Below, piece by piece: positions 16,190 through 24,502 of a stretch of 35,556 nt of DNA. The notes beneath the pieces are model-generated. The model did not search any database, had not been told where the DNA came from, and saw only the letters and a program-made list of their open reading frames with translations. The stretch spans positions 1 through 35,556 of the forward strand of contig CAKVND010000017.1 in the NCBI GenBank assembly GCA_934777245.1. Direction: 5' to 3'. The translations under genes were made by a program, and so were the position numbers. Origin of the DNA: an uncultured Candidatus Melainabacteria bacterium. GTDB lineage: Bacteria; Cyanobacteriota; Vampirovibrionia; Gastranaerophilales; Gastranaerophilaceae. Numbering within the stretch: position 1 is the first letter of the stretch; every line of letters begins with the position of its first letter.

Positions 16190-17353
16190 TTAGCCATTTG
16201 CAATTTCACCATCTGTTAAATCTAAATCTTTGAATGCGTCTTCTAAGTATTTAAATTTAAATTCTGCATTGTTGTTCTTAGTATAATCTTCAAGATAATA
16301 ATTTTTAGAAGTATCAATAACTTTATCCAAATCCCTGAATGAAGATTTGCGTTTCGCCATAGTTTCAGCTAATTTCTCAAGATTTTTGTCATTTCCATCA
16401 ATAAATGATTTTCCGCCATCCATTTTTTCCAGATTAGCTTTCAGAGCTTCATACAGACAATCTTTTTCGGGATAGTCAACTCCAATAATATTCTTAAACC
16501 GGCTCATTGCTGCACCGTCTAAACCGTTATTTTTAGGAGAAATATTAGTTGTACCTATAATTGTTACATTTGGAGCTTTTTCAGCAATTTCATCTATGTA
16601 ATTCAAGAAAATAGAACGTTCTTCTAGTTTAAATAAAGAATGCCCAAGGCCTTTACGCAAAGATTCCGCCGGAGTTACTAATGCATCAATTTCATTAAAT
16701 ACTACAACGAATTTTTTATCTTTAGCCATTTGTGATTTCGCAAGAATATCTTCAAAAATGCTCGTCAATTGTTCCAAATGCTGACCAGTCCAAGTCGAAT
16801 TTATTTCTGAATATTTTATCTCAGCGTATTCAGCATCTAGACTCTTTGCATATATCTTTGCAAAATATGATTTGCCGGTTCCTGGAGGTCCATATAGTAA
16901 TAATTTATTCGCCGGTTTAGGAGTGCCAACCTTCTTTATATCTTCAGGTTTTACTTTAGAATAGTTTACTTGTGCTTGTAAAAAACTTCTCAGCTTTTTA
17001 TTTATACTTTTACAGCTATCTAAAGTTGGAATGTTAGCATTACTTTTTAAGCTTTCAAATTCTCTCGCCATTCCGGTCCAGATTTTAGAGGATGTACTTC
17101 TTGCACTACTACTTCTATTCAGTAATGCACCAGTAATAATCAGCGAGCCAAACAAGACTGCCAACTCTCCACACAAAAGTAATTTATTTCGTTTTTCATT
17201 TTGTTTTTGGGTTGTTTTCATAAAATCATAAAATTCTACATCATTTATAGATGCAGAATTATAGATAGGAGTTTTTTCTACAGGTGTTACTGCTGTACTC
17301 CTATTGTTATGGAAAACATTATAATTTGGTTGACTTGTGATAGGTGAAATCAT
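16190..17353 (-). CDS. Membrane-anchored AAA+ ATPase
   Basis: A 387-residue protein. Residues 1-55 are a polar N-terminus starting ISPITSQPNYNVF, residues 57-78 form one membrane helix, and residues 150-350 hold a classical AAA domain. Walker A is GPPGTGKS (155-162). Walker B is VVVFNEID, with asparagine at 220 where most AAA proteins have aspartate, but the catalytic glutamate 221 is kept. Sensor 1 is the asparagine in GTTN (270), and a likely arginine finger is in SRF (285). It lacks the FtsH protease domain. It probably remodels proteins at a membrane; substrate unknown. It follows the small glycine-zipper gene by 17 bases and likely forms an operon with it. Confidence 0.82.
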   Translation of the reverse strand: MISPITSQPNYNVFHNNRSTAVTPVEKTPIYNSASINDVEFYDFMKTTQKQNEKRNKLLLCGELAVLFGSLIITGALLNRSSSARSTSSKIWTGMAREFESLKSNANIPTLDSCKSINKKLRSFLQAQVNYSKVKPEDIKKVGTPKPANKLLLYGPPGTGKSYFAKIYAKSLDAEYAEIKYSEINSTWTGQHLEQLTSIFEDILAKSQMAKDKKFVVVFNEIDALVTPAESLRKGLGHSLFKLEERSIFLNYIDEIAEKAPNVTIIGTTNISPKNNGLDGAAMSRFKNIIGVDYPEKDCLYEALKANLEKMDGGKSFIDGNDKNLEKLAETMAKRKSSFRDLDKVIDTSKNYYLEDYTKNNNAEFKFKYLEDAFKDLDLTDGEIANG

Positions 17354-17370
17354 TTGACTTATGTCCTTAT

Positions 17371-17649
17371 TTAATCATGACCATGATTTTTATCATTTTC
17401 CATTTTATCACCTGCATCTCCACCAAGTTTTGCACCAATACCGGCAGCAACAATCGGAGCAAATGGAATACCAATACCTGACGCGGTTAGAAGAGTTACT
17501 CCTACTCCAGCGGCTAACACACCAAGAACAGAACCTATTGCTCGTCCGGTTTCACCTTTAAAATTTGGATTTTGAACAGGTTGTTCGTTTTGTCTTTTTA
17601 CTCTAGTAATCCTTCTGCAATTTACATTACTAATCGGGTTAATCCTCAT
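17371..17649 (-). CDS. Small glycine-zipper protein with N-terminal NPIS/NFKG pattern
   Basis: A 92-residue protein. The basic N-terminus starts MRINPISN and reaches PNFKG near residue 30. Residues 35-80 are a glycine-zipper hydrophobic stretch (GSVLGVLAAGVGVTLL, then IVAAGIGAKLGG) able to form one or two membrane helices. The C-terminus is histidine- and aspartate-rich (NHGHD). AGGAG lies eight bases before this ATG and only two before the in-frame ATG two codons upstream (17655), so this start is preferred. The next gene is the AAA+ ATPase, a possible partner. Function unknown. Confidence 0.7.
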   Translation of the reverse strand: MRINPISNVNCRRITRVKRQNEQPVQNPNFKGETGRAIGSVLGVLAAGVGVTLLTASGIGIPFAPIVAAGIGAKLGGDAGDKMENDKNHGHD

Positions 17650-17724
17650 ACACATAACTCCTTTTAAAACTACTTCCGGATATAATTGTACTAAATCATA
17701 GATAATTTACTATTAGCTAAATGG

Positions 17725-18018
17725 CTACTTTTTTAAAGCATTTTCTAAAGCTTTTTCAAGAACCTCAATTTTAGATTCCAAAACTTTCACTCTGGAAGAA
17801 GCCTCTGTCGATGAAATAGACTCTTTTTCCAACTCTCTTTTATATGAATTTAGTTTTTTATTCTTGACATTCATTTTAAGTGTCATTAAAAATATTGCAA
17901 GAGCAAAACCGGATAAGAACATTGTAACCATTGGAATATGTCCTGTTTGGTTCAAGAATGTATAACCTGCACAAGCAATTGTAATTATTGATAAAATTAT
18001 TAAAAAAATATTTTTCAT
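17725..18018 (-). CDS. LapA-like (DUF1049) inner-membrane protein
   Basis: A 97-residue protein with two hydrophobic segments (about 3-22 and 30-48) and a C-terminal coiled coil (55-95), the layout of the LapA domain that in Escherichia coli tunes LPS synthesis. The motif with a polar NQTG between the two helices is consistent. Sequence identity is too low to be sure from reading. AAGGAG stands eight bases before the ATG. It is divergent from flhB. Confidence 0.6.
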   Translation of the reverse strand: MKNIFLIILSIITIACAGYTFLNQTGHIPMVTMFLSGFALAIFLMTLKMNVKNKKLNSYKRELEKESISSTEASSRVKVLESKIEVLEKALENALKK

Positions 18019-18111
18019 AAATAAAACTCCTTATAGAAAACATTGTACAATAAAATCTGAGTTTATGCTAAACTATTAAATACAGAAACGAAAATCCAAC
18101 GGAATAAATAG

Positions 18112-19179
18112 ATGGGTGATGAAGATAAACAGTTTGATGCCACCCCCCAAAAGCTTGAGAGAGCAAGAAAAGAAGGGCAGGTAGTTAAATCAAAAGACGT
18201 GTCAACCGCATTGTCTTTACTTGTTATGTTCTCATTCATAAATATGCTTGCTCCGATTATTTGGAAACTTATCGTAGGATTGTTTAAAACTCTTTATGAG
18301 CAGATTCCAAACCAACATTTGGAGAATATCGGTTTAACTTACATATTAACAGTAACTCTTATTCCAACAGTTGTGATTATCGGCGCTATTCTATTTGTTG
18401 CAGCGTTTGTTGCAATATTAGGTGATTTTATACAAGTTGGTCCGCTTGTTGCAACAGCACCACTTGTTCCAAAATTAGACAAACTTAATCCTACTAAATA
18501 TTTTAAAAATCTATTCCAAGTAAAAACATTGTTTGAACTTTGCAAAAACATCGTTAAAGTATTTATTTTAGGTCTTGTTGGTTGGACGGTTTATCGTGCA
18601 CACTTAGAAAGTATTTTGATGCTCGCTGCAATTGACAACCATTTTGCAGTAATGATTGAATTCGGGAAGTTAATTGTAGAATTTATTTACAAAGCCTGCA
18701 TAGCCTTTCTAATTATTGCCGCAGCAGACTATGGGATGACAAAATGGAAATTCTTAAAAGACCAAAAAATGTCATTCAAAGAAATCAAAGATGAGTACAA
18801 AAACTCAGAAGGAGATCCGCACGTAAAAGCAGCACTTCGCCAAAGACGTATGCAAATGTTGCAACAAGGTGCGATGGACTCTGTACCGGACGCAGATTTT
18901 GTTGTAAGAAATCCGACCCACGTAGCTTGCGCATTAAAGTATGATTCAGAAACAATGCAATCTCCAACTCTAACTGCTAAAGGAACTGAACTTATTGCCA
19001 AAAAAATTATTGATATAGCACAGAAACACAATGTTCCTGTAATTGATAATGCGCCTGTCGCAAGAGCCTTATTTAGAATGGTCGATATTAACCAACAAAT
19101 TCCGCCGGAATTATACAAAGCTGTAGCCGAAATTCTATTATTTGTTTACGGGCTTAAAAACAAGCAACAAGGGCAATAA
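18112..19179 (+). CDS. flhB: Flagellar type III export protein FlhB
   Basis: FlhB is the export-gate subunit that switches substrate class. The N-terminus matches the family (FDATPQKLERARKEGQVVKSKDV), four membrane segments follow, and then the family loop MSFKEIKDEYKNSEGDPHVKAALRQR. The autocleavage site NPTH lies at residues 267-270, with cleavage between Asn and Pro. The length is 355 residues. Injectisome SctU proteins are similar, but flagellin in the same window favours FlhB. It stands alone, away from other export genes, which is common in scattered flagellar regulons. Confidence 0.94.
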   Translation: MGDEDKQFDATPQKLERARKEGQVVKSKDVSTALSLLVMFSFINMLAPIIWKLIVGLFKTLYEQIPNQHLENIGLTYILTVTLIPTVVIIGAILFVAAFVAILGDFIQVGPLVATAPLVPKLDKLNPTKYFKNLFQVKTLFELCKNIVKVFILGLVGWTVYRAHLESILMLAAIDNHFAVMIEFGKLIVEFIYKACIAFLIIAAADYGMTKWKFLKDQKMSFKEIKDEYKNSEGDPHVKAALRQRRMQMLQQGAMDSVPDADFVVRNPTHVACALKYDSETMQSPTLTAKGTELIAKKIIDIAQKHNVPVIDNAPVARALFRMVDINQQIPPELYKAVAEILLFVYGLKNKQQGQ

Positions 19180-19493
19180 CACGATATTAAGTGTATAAAA
19201 TACAACTAAAGGGTTGAAAAATTTTCTTGTTTGTATTAATATGGGTTTGACATAAATTCTGTATAGTTATTTATCCAAGCCGGAGCGCGGGAAATAGCAT
19301 AAGATAGTCGCCTAACAAGTTTTTTACAGCATGAAACATTCGTGATTGCACCAACGTTTATCACAGACTTAGGGTAAAAAATTTAGGAAAGACGCTGTGT
19401 TAGGAACCAAGCGAGAACAAAGTGAAACCGTAGGGAGGATTTTTTATAGTAGCAATACAGAATCCAATTTACTAATATTATAAGAGGATTTCA
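19180..19493 (+). promoter_or_regulatory. Long intergenic leader with candidate structured RNA
   Basis: This 314-base gap holds a perfect -35 TTGACA (19247-19252) with a weak -10 TTTATC after 17 bases, so a transcript would begin near 19282 and run about 210 bases to the transglycosylase ATG. The RNA can form a long-range stem (cctaaca 19311-19317 with tgttagg 19398-19404, continued by cagc 19327-19330 with gctg 19394-19397) enclosing a gtgat/atcac hairpin. Near its end is ccgtagggagg followed by a T6 run. The GC is higher than in neighbouring spacers. It could be a riboswitch or a small RNA; I could not match it to a known family by eye. Confidence 0.4.
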
Positions 19494-20117
19494 ATGATTA
19501 GAAAGACAGTCTTAACAACTATGGCATTGCTTAGTTTGCTATGCGTTAGGGTGCAAGCTGCTCCAACTCAAGACGTAATTAAAGAAACCATTGTAAAACA
19601 TTCAATCGAAATGAATGTTGACCCAGCGTTAGCTTTAAGTATCGCCAAAAAAGAATCCGGCTTTAGACACGAATTAAAAAGCCCCTATGGCGCAGTAGGT
19701 GTATTCCAACTGCTCCCATCAACAGCCCAAAGAATGGGTTTTAACCCTTATTACTTAAGTGAAAACATCAAGGCAGGTTTAACTTATTACAAAATGATGT
19801 ACAAGATGTTTGGCTCAACAGAATTGGCACTAGCTGCTTACAATGCAGGTCCAGGCAATGTTAAAAAATTTGGTGGCACAATACCGCCTTATGGAGAAAC
19901 AAGAAGATTTGTAAATCAGATTATGGCTGATTACAATAATCAGAAAATCAATCCGGACCCTGCAATTTTGAAGGTTAAGCAATCGAAAGCTCAAGCAACT
20001 CATAAGGTAGCGAAAGCAAACGGAGACGTAAAACACTCTCCGCAAAGTATAGATCTTCCGAATTTAAGAGAAATTCCTGAAATAAGACATTCGGAACCTG
20101 TAATGGAAATATTATAA
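19494..20117 (+). CDS. Soluble lytic murein transglycosylase (SLT domain)
   Basis: Cleaves the glycan strand of peptidoglycan to 1,6-anhydro ends. Residues 1-22 are a signal peptide (AALL-type core, cleavage after VQA). The SLT domain spans 30-145: catalytic Glu54 in KKESGFRHE, then GAVGVFQLLPSTAQRMG (66-82) and AYNAGPGNV (115-123). Residues 150-207 are a low-complexity basic tail without a known domain. AGAGGA lies five bases before the ATG. With flhB upstream it could help the flagellum through the wall, though that is inference. A long leader precedes it. Confidence 0.93.
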   Translation: MIRKTVLTTMALLSLLCVRVQAAPTQDVIKETIVKHSIEMNVDPALALSIAKKESGFRHELKSPYGAVGVFQLLPSTAQRMGFNPYYLSENIKAGLTYYKMMYKMFGSTELALAAYNAGPGNVKKFGGTIPPYGETRRFVNQIMADYNNQKINPDPAILKVKQSKAQATHKVAKANGDVKHSPQSIDLPNLREIPEIRHSEPVMEIL

Positions 20118-20126
20118 AAAGACAAG

Positions 20127-20161
20127 AAAGTGGACGTTTTACATATTGTCCACTTTTTTTT
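20127..20161 (+). terminator. Terminator after the transglycosylase gene
   Basis: A 9-bp stem (20127-20135 with 20148-20156) and a run of eight Ts. Confidence 0.9.
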
Positions 20162-20226
20162 ATTTTAATATCAAATTTTAAATTTTAAGATAAAAAAAAT
20201 AAGCATGCCGGAATTTCTTTAGCATA

Positions 20227-20255
20227 TTGATTAGACTTCGTTCTTGATGTTAAAT
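20227..20255 (+). promoter_or_regulatory. Leaderless-type promoter for the Ctp gene
   Basis: TTGATT (20227-20232), a 17-base spacer and TTAAAT (20250-20255), then six bases to the ATG at 20262. No Shine-Dalgarno site. Confidence 0.5.
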
Positions 20256-20261
20256 TGTGGT

Positions 20262-21512
20262 ATGAATAAAAAGCAATTATTAATATTTATATTGTCCGTT
20301 TTAATTTTAGTAATTTTTAACAAAGTTTTTATGTCAATTTTTACTAAAACCAATGCATTTTATGCACGCCAAAATTTAATAAACACAGAAGAAATTGCGC
20401 CGCAAAAATTATTTGATAAGACTTGGAAAGTTATAAACCGCGAATACTACGAACCGAGTTTAAATCATCAAAATTGGTATCGTTGGAAAGAGCATTACAA
20501 AAATAAAATCAAAACTGATGAAGATGCCAGAATTGCGATTGATACCATGATTGCAAGTTTGGATGAACCTTATACACGTTTTATGCCAAAAAAAGATTTT
20601 GAAGATTTAACAACTTCAATAACTTCAAAAATTTATGGAATCGGCGTAAATATATATTCTAACGCAGGCAAAATAGAAATTTTTAATGTAATGCCGGCTA
20701 CTCCTGCTGATTTTGCTCAACTTAAACAAGGAGACATAATAACAGCTGTTAACGGCAAAGATATTAGTGGTATGAACGTATCAGATGTTGCAACTTTAGT
20801 TAGAGGCCCTGAAAATAGTATTGTAGAGCTAACTATTCTAAGAAAAAACAAAAAACTTACAAAAAAAATTAAGCGCAAAGAAATCAAAATCAAAAGTGTA
20901 AAAAGCTCAGTATTAGACAATCACATAGGTTATATACAAATTTTAAGCTTTATGAGCGGAACTACACCAAACGAATTTATGGAAGCTTTAGAAAACACTA
21001 AAAGTACAGACGCGCTAATTCTTGATTTGCGCGGAAATACAGGCGGACTTTTAGACAACGCTGTATTTGTCGCAGATATGTTTATCAATAACGGAACCAT
21101 TGTTGATATTATATATAGAAACGGTTACACAAAATCAATCAAAGCTCAAGATGAGCACTTGGGCTTGCAAAAACCTGTAGTAGTTTTGGTCAACGGTGCA
21201 AGTGCAAGCGCTAGTGAAATCCTTTCCGGCGCACTAAAAGACACGCATAAGGCTACTCTTGTCGGCAGAAAAACTTTTGGTAAGGGTTTAGTACAAAAAG
21301 TTGTGCCATTACCGAACCAAACCGGCGTTAATGTAACGATTGCGCGTTACTTAACTCCAAACGGTACTGATATTAACAAATTGGGAATTAAGCCGGATAT
21401 TGAAGTCGGCAATGAGTTTGATTTTTTTGTTGGAAATCAAAAAGACGAACAGTTAGAAAAAGCTAAGGAAGTATTGAATAATGATAAACGAATTGGAGCT
21501 CTTAAAAAGTAA
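20262..21512 (+). CDS. C-terminal processing peptidase (S41 family, PDZ-containing)
   Basis: A periplasmic serine protease that trims C-termini, related to CtpA/Prc. From the start MNKKQLLIF, residues 5-25 are a signal anchor. A helical region is followed by a PDZ domain (about 120-200, with KIYGIGVNI and GDIITAVNG). The S41 core follows, with the DLRGNTGG turn (about 255-262), the catalytic serine 316 in GASASASEI and lysine 341 in TFGKGLVQ, the expected 25-residue spacing. Upstream in-frame TTG (20244) and ATG (20247) exist, but they lie within the -10 region. The gene overlaps the next by 32 bases. Confidence 0.93.
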   Translation: MNKKQLLIFILSVLILVIFNKVFMSIFTKTNAFYARQNLINTEEIAPQKLFDKTWKVINREYYEPSLNHQNWYRWKEHYKNKIKTDEDARIAIDTMIASLDEPYTRFMPKKDFEDLTTSITSKIYGIGVNIYSNAGKIEIFNVMPATPADFAQLKQGDIITAVNGKDISGMNVSDVATLVRGPENSIVELTILRKNKKLTKKIKRKEIKIKSVKSSVLDNHIGYIQILSFMSGTTPNEFMEALENTKSTDALILDLRGNTGGLLDNAVFVADMFINNGTIVDIIYRNGYTKSIKAQDEHLGLQKPVVVLVNGASASASEILSGALKDTHKATLVGRKTFGKGLVQKVVPLPNQTGVNVTIARYLTPNGTDINKLGIKPDIEVGNEFDFFVGNQKDEQLEKAKEVLNNDKRIGALKK

Positions 21513-22599
21513 GGGACAATTGAGAACTATACCAAATATAGAATCAAAAACAGACGGGAAAATAGTGATTGACAGCAAAGAATATGTAAATTTTGCTTCC
21601 AACGATTATTTGGGTATAAGTACAAAAACAGAACTTGAAAAAGAATTCTTGCAGAATAATTTTTATCAGCTTTCTACAGCATCTGCAAGACTTTTAACAG
21701 GTTCTTCACCTGAATATAAAGCCTTAGAAAAAACTGTCGCTAAGATTTTTAATAAAGAAGCTGGTTTGATTTTCAATACCGGTTATCAATGTAATTTAGG
21801 AGTGATATCTGCTCTAATCGGCCGTGGAGATGTAGTTTTTTCTGATAAATTAAACCATGCCAGTATTATTGATGGCATGCAACTTGCACAAGGCGATTTT
21901 ATCCGTTACAAACATTTTGATTACGATAATCTGGAAAAACTTTTACAGGCTAAACGTAAGAATTACAAAAGAGCAATCATTGTTTCAGAATCCGTTTTCA
22001 GTATGGATGGTGATGTTGCAAATATTGAAAAACTGATTGAACTTAAAAATAAATATGATTGTTTGTTAATGATAGATGAAGCTCATGCGTTTTGCGCTTA
22101 TGGAAAAACATTAGCAGGCTTTACGGGTGGTAAAGATATCGACATAATAACGGCAACATTCGGAAAAGCTGTCGGCTCATTCGGAGCGTTTTGTGTATCT
22201 TCCGAAACAATTATTTCGTATTTGATTAACAAAGCGCGCTCATTCATATTTTCAACATCAATTCCCCCGCTAAATATTGCATGGTCAAATTGGTTATTGA
22301 CTGAAAAACGAAGCTTTTTGGAAGAGCAAAAGAATAAATTAACAAAACTTACAAAAGATGTTCATAATTTAATGACAGAACGGGGAATGGAGACTGTTTC
22401 CACAACTCAAATCATTCCGATTGTTATCGGCGCAAATGAAGATACGGTTAAAATATCAGAAAAACTACGTGCAGAGGGGTATTACATTCCTGCAATCCGT
22501 CCGCCTACTGTACCTGAAGGCACTTCAAGATTAAGAATCTCTTTGACCGCTGATTGTAAACTGGAAGATTTTGCAAGGGTTTTGGATATAGTTAGATAA
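21481..22599 (+). CDS. bioF: 8-amino-7-oxononanoate synthase or related alpha-oxoamine synthase
   Basis: A PLP enzyme that condenses an amino acid with an acyl-CoA or acyl-ACP; BioF joins alanine and pimeloyl thioester in biotin synthesis. The PLP lysine is Lys229 in TFGKAVGSFGAF, the aspartate is Asp199 in DEAHAF, and the ring-stacking histidine is His126 in LNHASIIDG. The substrate segment STASARLLTGSSPEYKALE fits BioF. The GxxGRG stretch usually after DEAHS is changed to CAYGKTLAGF. At 372 residues it is slightly short. No other biotin genes are here, so a sister family (KBL, lipid-linked) is possible. It overlaps the protease gene. Confidence 0.82.
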   Translation: MINELELLKSKGQLRTIPNIESKTDGKIVIDSKEYVNFASNDYLGISTKTELEKEFLQNNFYQLSTASARLLTGSSPEYKALEKTVAKIFNKEAGLIFNTGYQCNLGVISALIGRGDVVFSDKLNHASIIDGMQLAQGDFIRYKHFDYDNLEKLLQAKRKNYKRAIIVSESVFSMDGDVANIEKLIELKNKYDCLLMIDEAHAFCAYGKTLAGFTGGKDIDIITATFGKAVGSFGAFCVSSETIISYLINKARSFIFSTSIPPLNIAWSNWLLTEKRSFLEEQKNKLTKLTKDVHNLMTERGMETVSTTQIIPIVIGANEDTVKISEKLRAEGYYIPAIRPPTVPEGTSRLRISLTADCKLEDFARVLDIVR

Positions 22600-22682
22600 T
22601 TTAAAAAGGTGGGAACCGCTTCCGCTTTTCACACACTACACATGGAATATTTTGAACGAGTTTTAGATACGATTTAATTTTA

Positions 22683-22691
22683 TGATACAAT
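22683..22691 (+). promoter_or_regulatory. Extended -10 promoter before the glycosyltransferase gene
   Basis: TGA-TACAAT (-10 at 22686-22691), followed by an AGAGGAG ribosome site and the ATG at 22715. Confidence 0.4.
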
Positions 22692-22714
22692 TACTTAAGA
22701 GGAGAAGATAGTGT

Positions 22715-24436
22715 ATGTCAAAGATTAGAGAGTTTGTTGTTAAACATCAAGAATTGTTTACGATTCTTGGATTAGGAATATTGTTCTATTTTATATTTTT
22801 CCATAACATTTGGGCGTATGCCTTAATGGATGTAGATGAATCAAGATATGTTTCTATGTCAAAAGACATGTTTAACACAAAAGATTTTTTGACACTTTAT
22901 CTTAATAACGAATTCTTTTTTGAAAAACCTCCATTATACTTTTGGGGCGAATGTTTATCTTTTGCTTTATTTGGCAAAATTACGGAATTCACAGCACGCT
23001 TTCCGGTCGCTTTATATGGCACACTTTGCGGATTTCTAACATATTTTATAGGAAGAAAAATTATTTCTAGAAGTTATGGTGTAGTTTCTGCACTAATCCT
23101 TTCAACATCTCTTGAATTTTTAATCCTATCAAAATTTGCAATTCTTGATATAGTTGTTGCGACTTGCGTTTGGTTTTCATTATGCTTTGGTATCCTAACA
23201 ACATTCTGCGAAGAAAAAAATAGAAAATACTTCTGGTGGTTATTCTATATTTTTTCAGGTTTAGCTGTTATGGCAAAAGGTATTCCGGGGTTTGTTGTAC
23301 CATTTGGTTCATTATTCTTTATTTATATATTTAACAGTTTCTTGGCAAAACATGAACAAATCGAGCGTCCTCTCCACGGGGGAGGATGTCCGGAGGACAG
23401 GAGGGGGCTTGTTATCCCAACTTTCAAAACGATTTTTAAACCTCAATATTTCTTAGTAGGTTTTGTTTTGTTCTTCTTAATAACACTTCCTTGGCATATT
23501 GTGATGCTAAAAATCCACGATCCGCTATTCTTCCAAGAATACGTAATTAAGCATCATATCGCAAGATTTTTAGGTTCAAACGAAATCGGACGTCAGCAAC
23601 CGTTCTATTTCTACTTTTTAACTATTTTATGGGGCTTCTTCCCTTGGATAATATCTACTTTAGTGGTTTTTATAAGAAAATGCATAAAACGAGATTTTGT
23701 ATTTACTGGTTTAACCGATACGCAAAGATTTTTGGTATATAACGGAATAATCGCAATATTCACGCTTTTATTCTTTTCTTCATCAAAGACAAAATTAATC
23801 ACGTATATTTTGCCAATCTATCCGTCTCTGGCATGCTTAGGCGGTTATATTTGGACTAAGTACATTGAAAAAGGCGAATATAGCAGATTTATTAATAAAA
23901 CTGTGTACGTGTTGGGCGGTATATTTATATTAGCTTCAATTGTAGCAATATTTACACCACTATTTTTACCGGCACAATTAGTTCTGGATATCTCAAGTGC
24001 AAAATCATTATGCATAACTCTATTGTTTGCTTCCGGCTTGGCTTCAATTTTGTTTGCTAAAAAAGAAAGATATTTAGGAGTATTTTTCACTTATGTATTG
24101 TTGATGCTTGCACTTTCAGCATTTGGCACAGAAAAGTTTTTCAAGATTGATTACAAATTCGGTCAAGACGATTTGTTGAAATACGCACAAATTGCAAAAA
24201 ATGAGAATAAGACTTTAACTTGCTACAGATTTTCACATAAATATTCTTTGATTTATTATGGCGAAAAACCTGTTGAATATGGTAAAGAGTATACTCCTGC
24301 TGATTTAAAAGCCGCATTGGAAAAACCTAACAATCTTGTAATTATTCCACATAAGGCAATTGATGCTGAAGTTGAAAGCCTTAACTACAAGGTGATTGAA
24401 GATGGTAGAAAGTATACTCTGGTTGAAAGAAAATAG
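22715..24436 (+). CDS. ArnT-like integral-membrane glycosyltransferase (GT-C fold)
   Basis: Transfers a sugar from a polyprenyl-phosphate donor to lipid A or another envelope acceptor. About twelve membrane segments fill residues 15-470, with a soluble C-terminal domain (480-573). The first periplasmic loop carries the acidic catalytic motif MDVDESRYV (Asp39, Asp41, Glu42), and FEKPPLYFW follows, as in the ArnT/PMT family. The downstream waaA supports LPS as acceptor. Residues 218-231 are an inserted hydrophilic stretch encoded by a GC-rich palindromic repeat, placed in a loop between membrane segments. The polyprenyl donor and exact sugar are unknown. Confidence 0.85.
   Translation: MSKIREFVVKHQELFTILGLGILFYFIFFHNIWAYALMDVDESRYVSMSKDMFNTKDFLTLYLNNEFFFEKPPLYFWGECLSFALFGKITEFTARFPVALYGTLCGFLTYFIGRKIISRSYGVVSALILSTSLEFLILSKFAILDIVVATCVWFSLCFGILTTFCEEKNRKYFWWLFYIFSGLAVMAKGIPGFVVPFGSLFFIYIFNSFLAKHEQIERPLHGGGCPEDRRGLVIPTFKTIFKPQYFLVGFVLFFLITLPWHIVMLKIHDPLFFQEYVIKHHIARFLGSNEIGRQQPFYFYFLTILWGFFPWIISTLVVFIRKCIKRDFVFTGLTDTQRFLVYNGIIAIFTLLFFSSSKTKLITYILPIYPSLACLGGYIWTKYIEKGEYSRFINKTVYVLGGIFILASIVAIFTPLFLPAQLVLDISSAKSLCITLLFASGLASILFAKKERYLGVFFTYVLLMLALSAFGTEKFFKIDYKFGQDDLLKYAQIAKNENKTLTCYRFSHKYSLIYYGEKPVEYGKEYTPADLKAALEKPNNLVIIPHKAIDAEVESLNYKVIEDGRKYTLVERK
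23366..23408. repeat. In-frame GC-rich palindromic repeat inside the ArnT-like gene
   Basis: The sequence forms two hairpins: tcctctcc/ggggagga (8 bp with one G-T pair, loop acg) and tgtcc/ggaca (loop gga), followed by ggaggggg. Its GC content is far above the surrounding gene. It keeps the reading frame and adds about 14 residues (RPLHGGGCPEDRRG) in a loop. It resembles the palindromic repeats of the 'CCTCTCC...GGAGAGG' kind seen between genes in many bacteria. Confidence 0.75.
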
Positions 24437-24502
24437 GCTACTGTACAGTACAAGATGAGGGTTCAATAACAAGTCAAATATAACAGCACAAAAAGGACAA
24501 TC

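Noticed and set aside
18112..19179. Injectisome SctU instead of FlhB
   Set aside because: No other type III secretion genes are present and flagellin is nearby.
19277..19493. c-di-AMP (ydaO) or TPP riboswitch
   Set aside because: Some short likenesses (cgtaggg) exist, but the core consensus segments of either family are missing.
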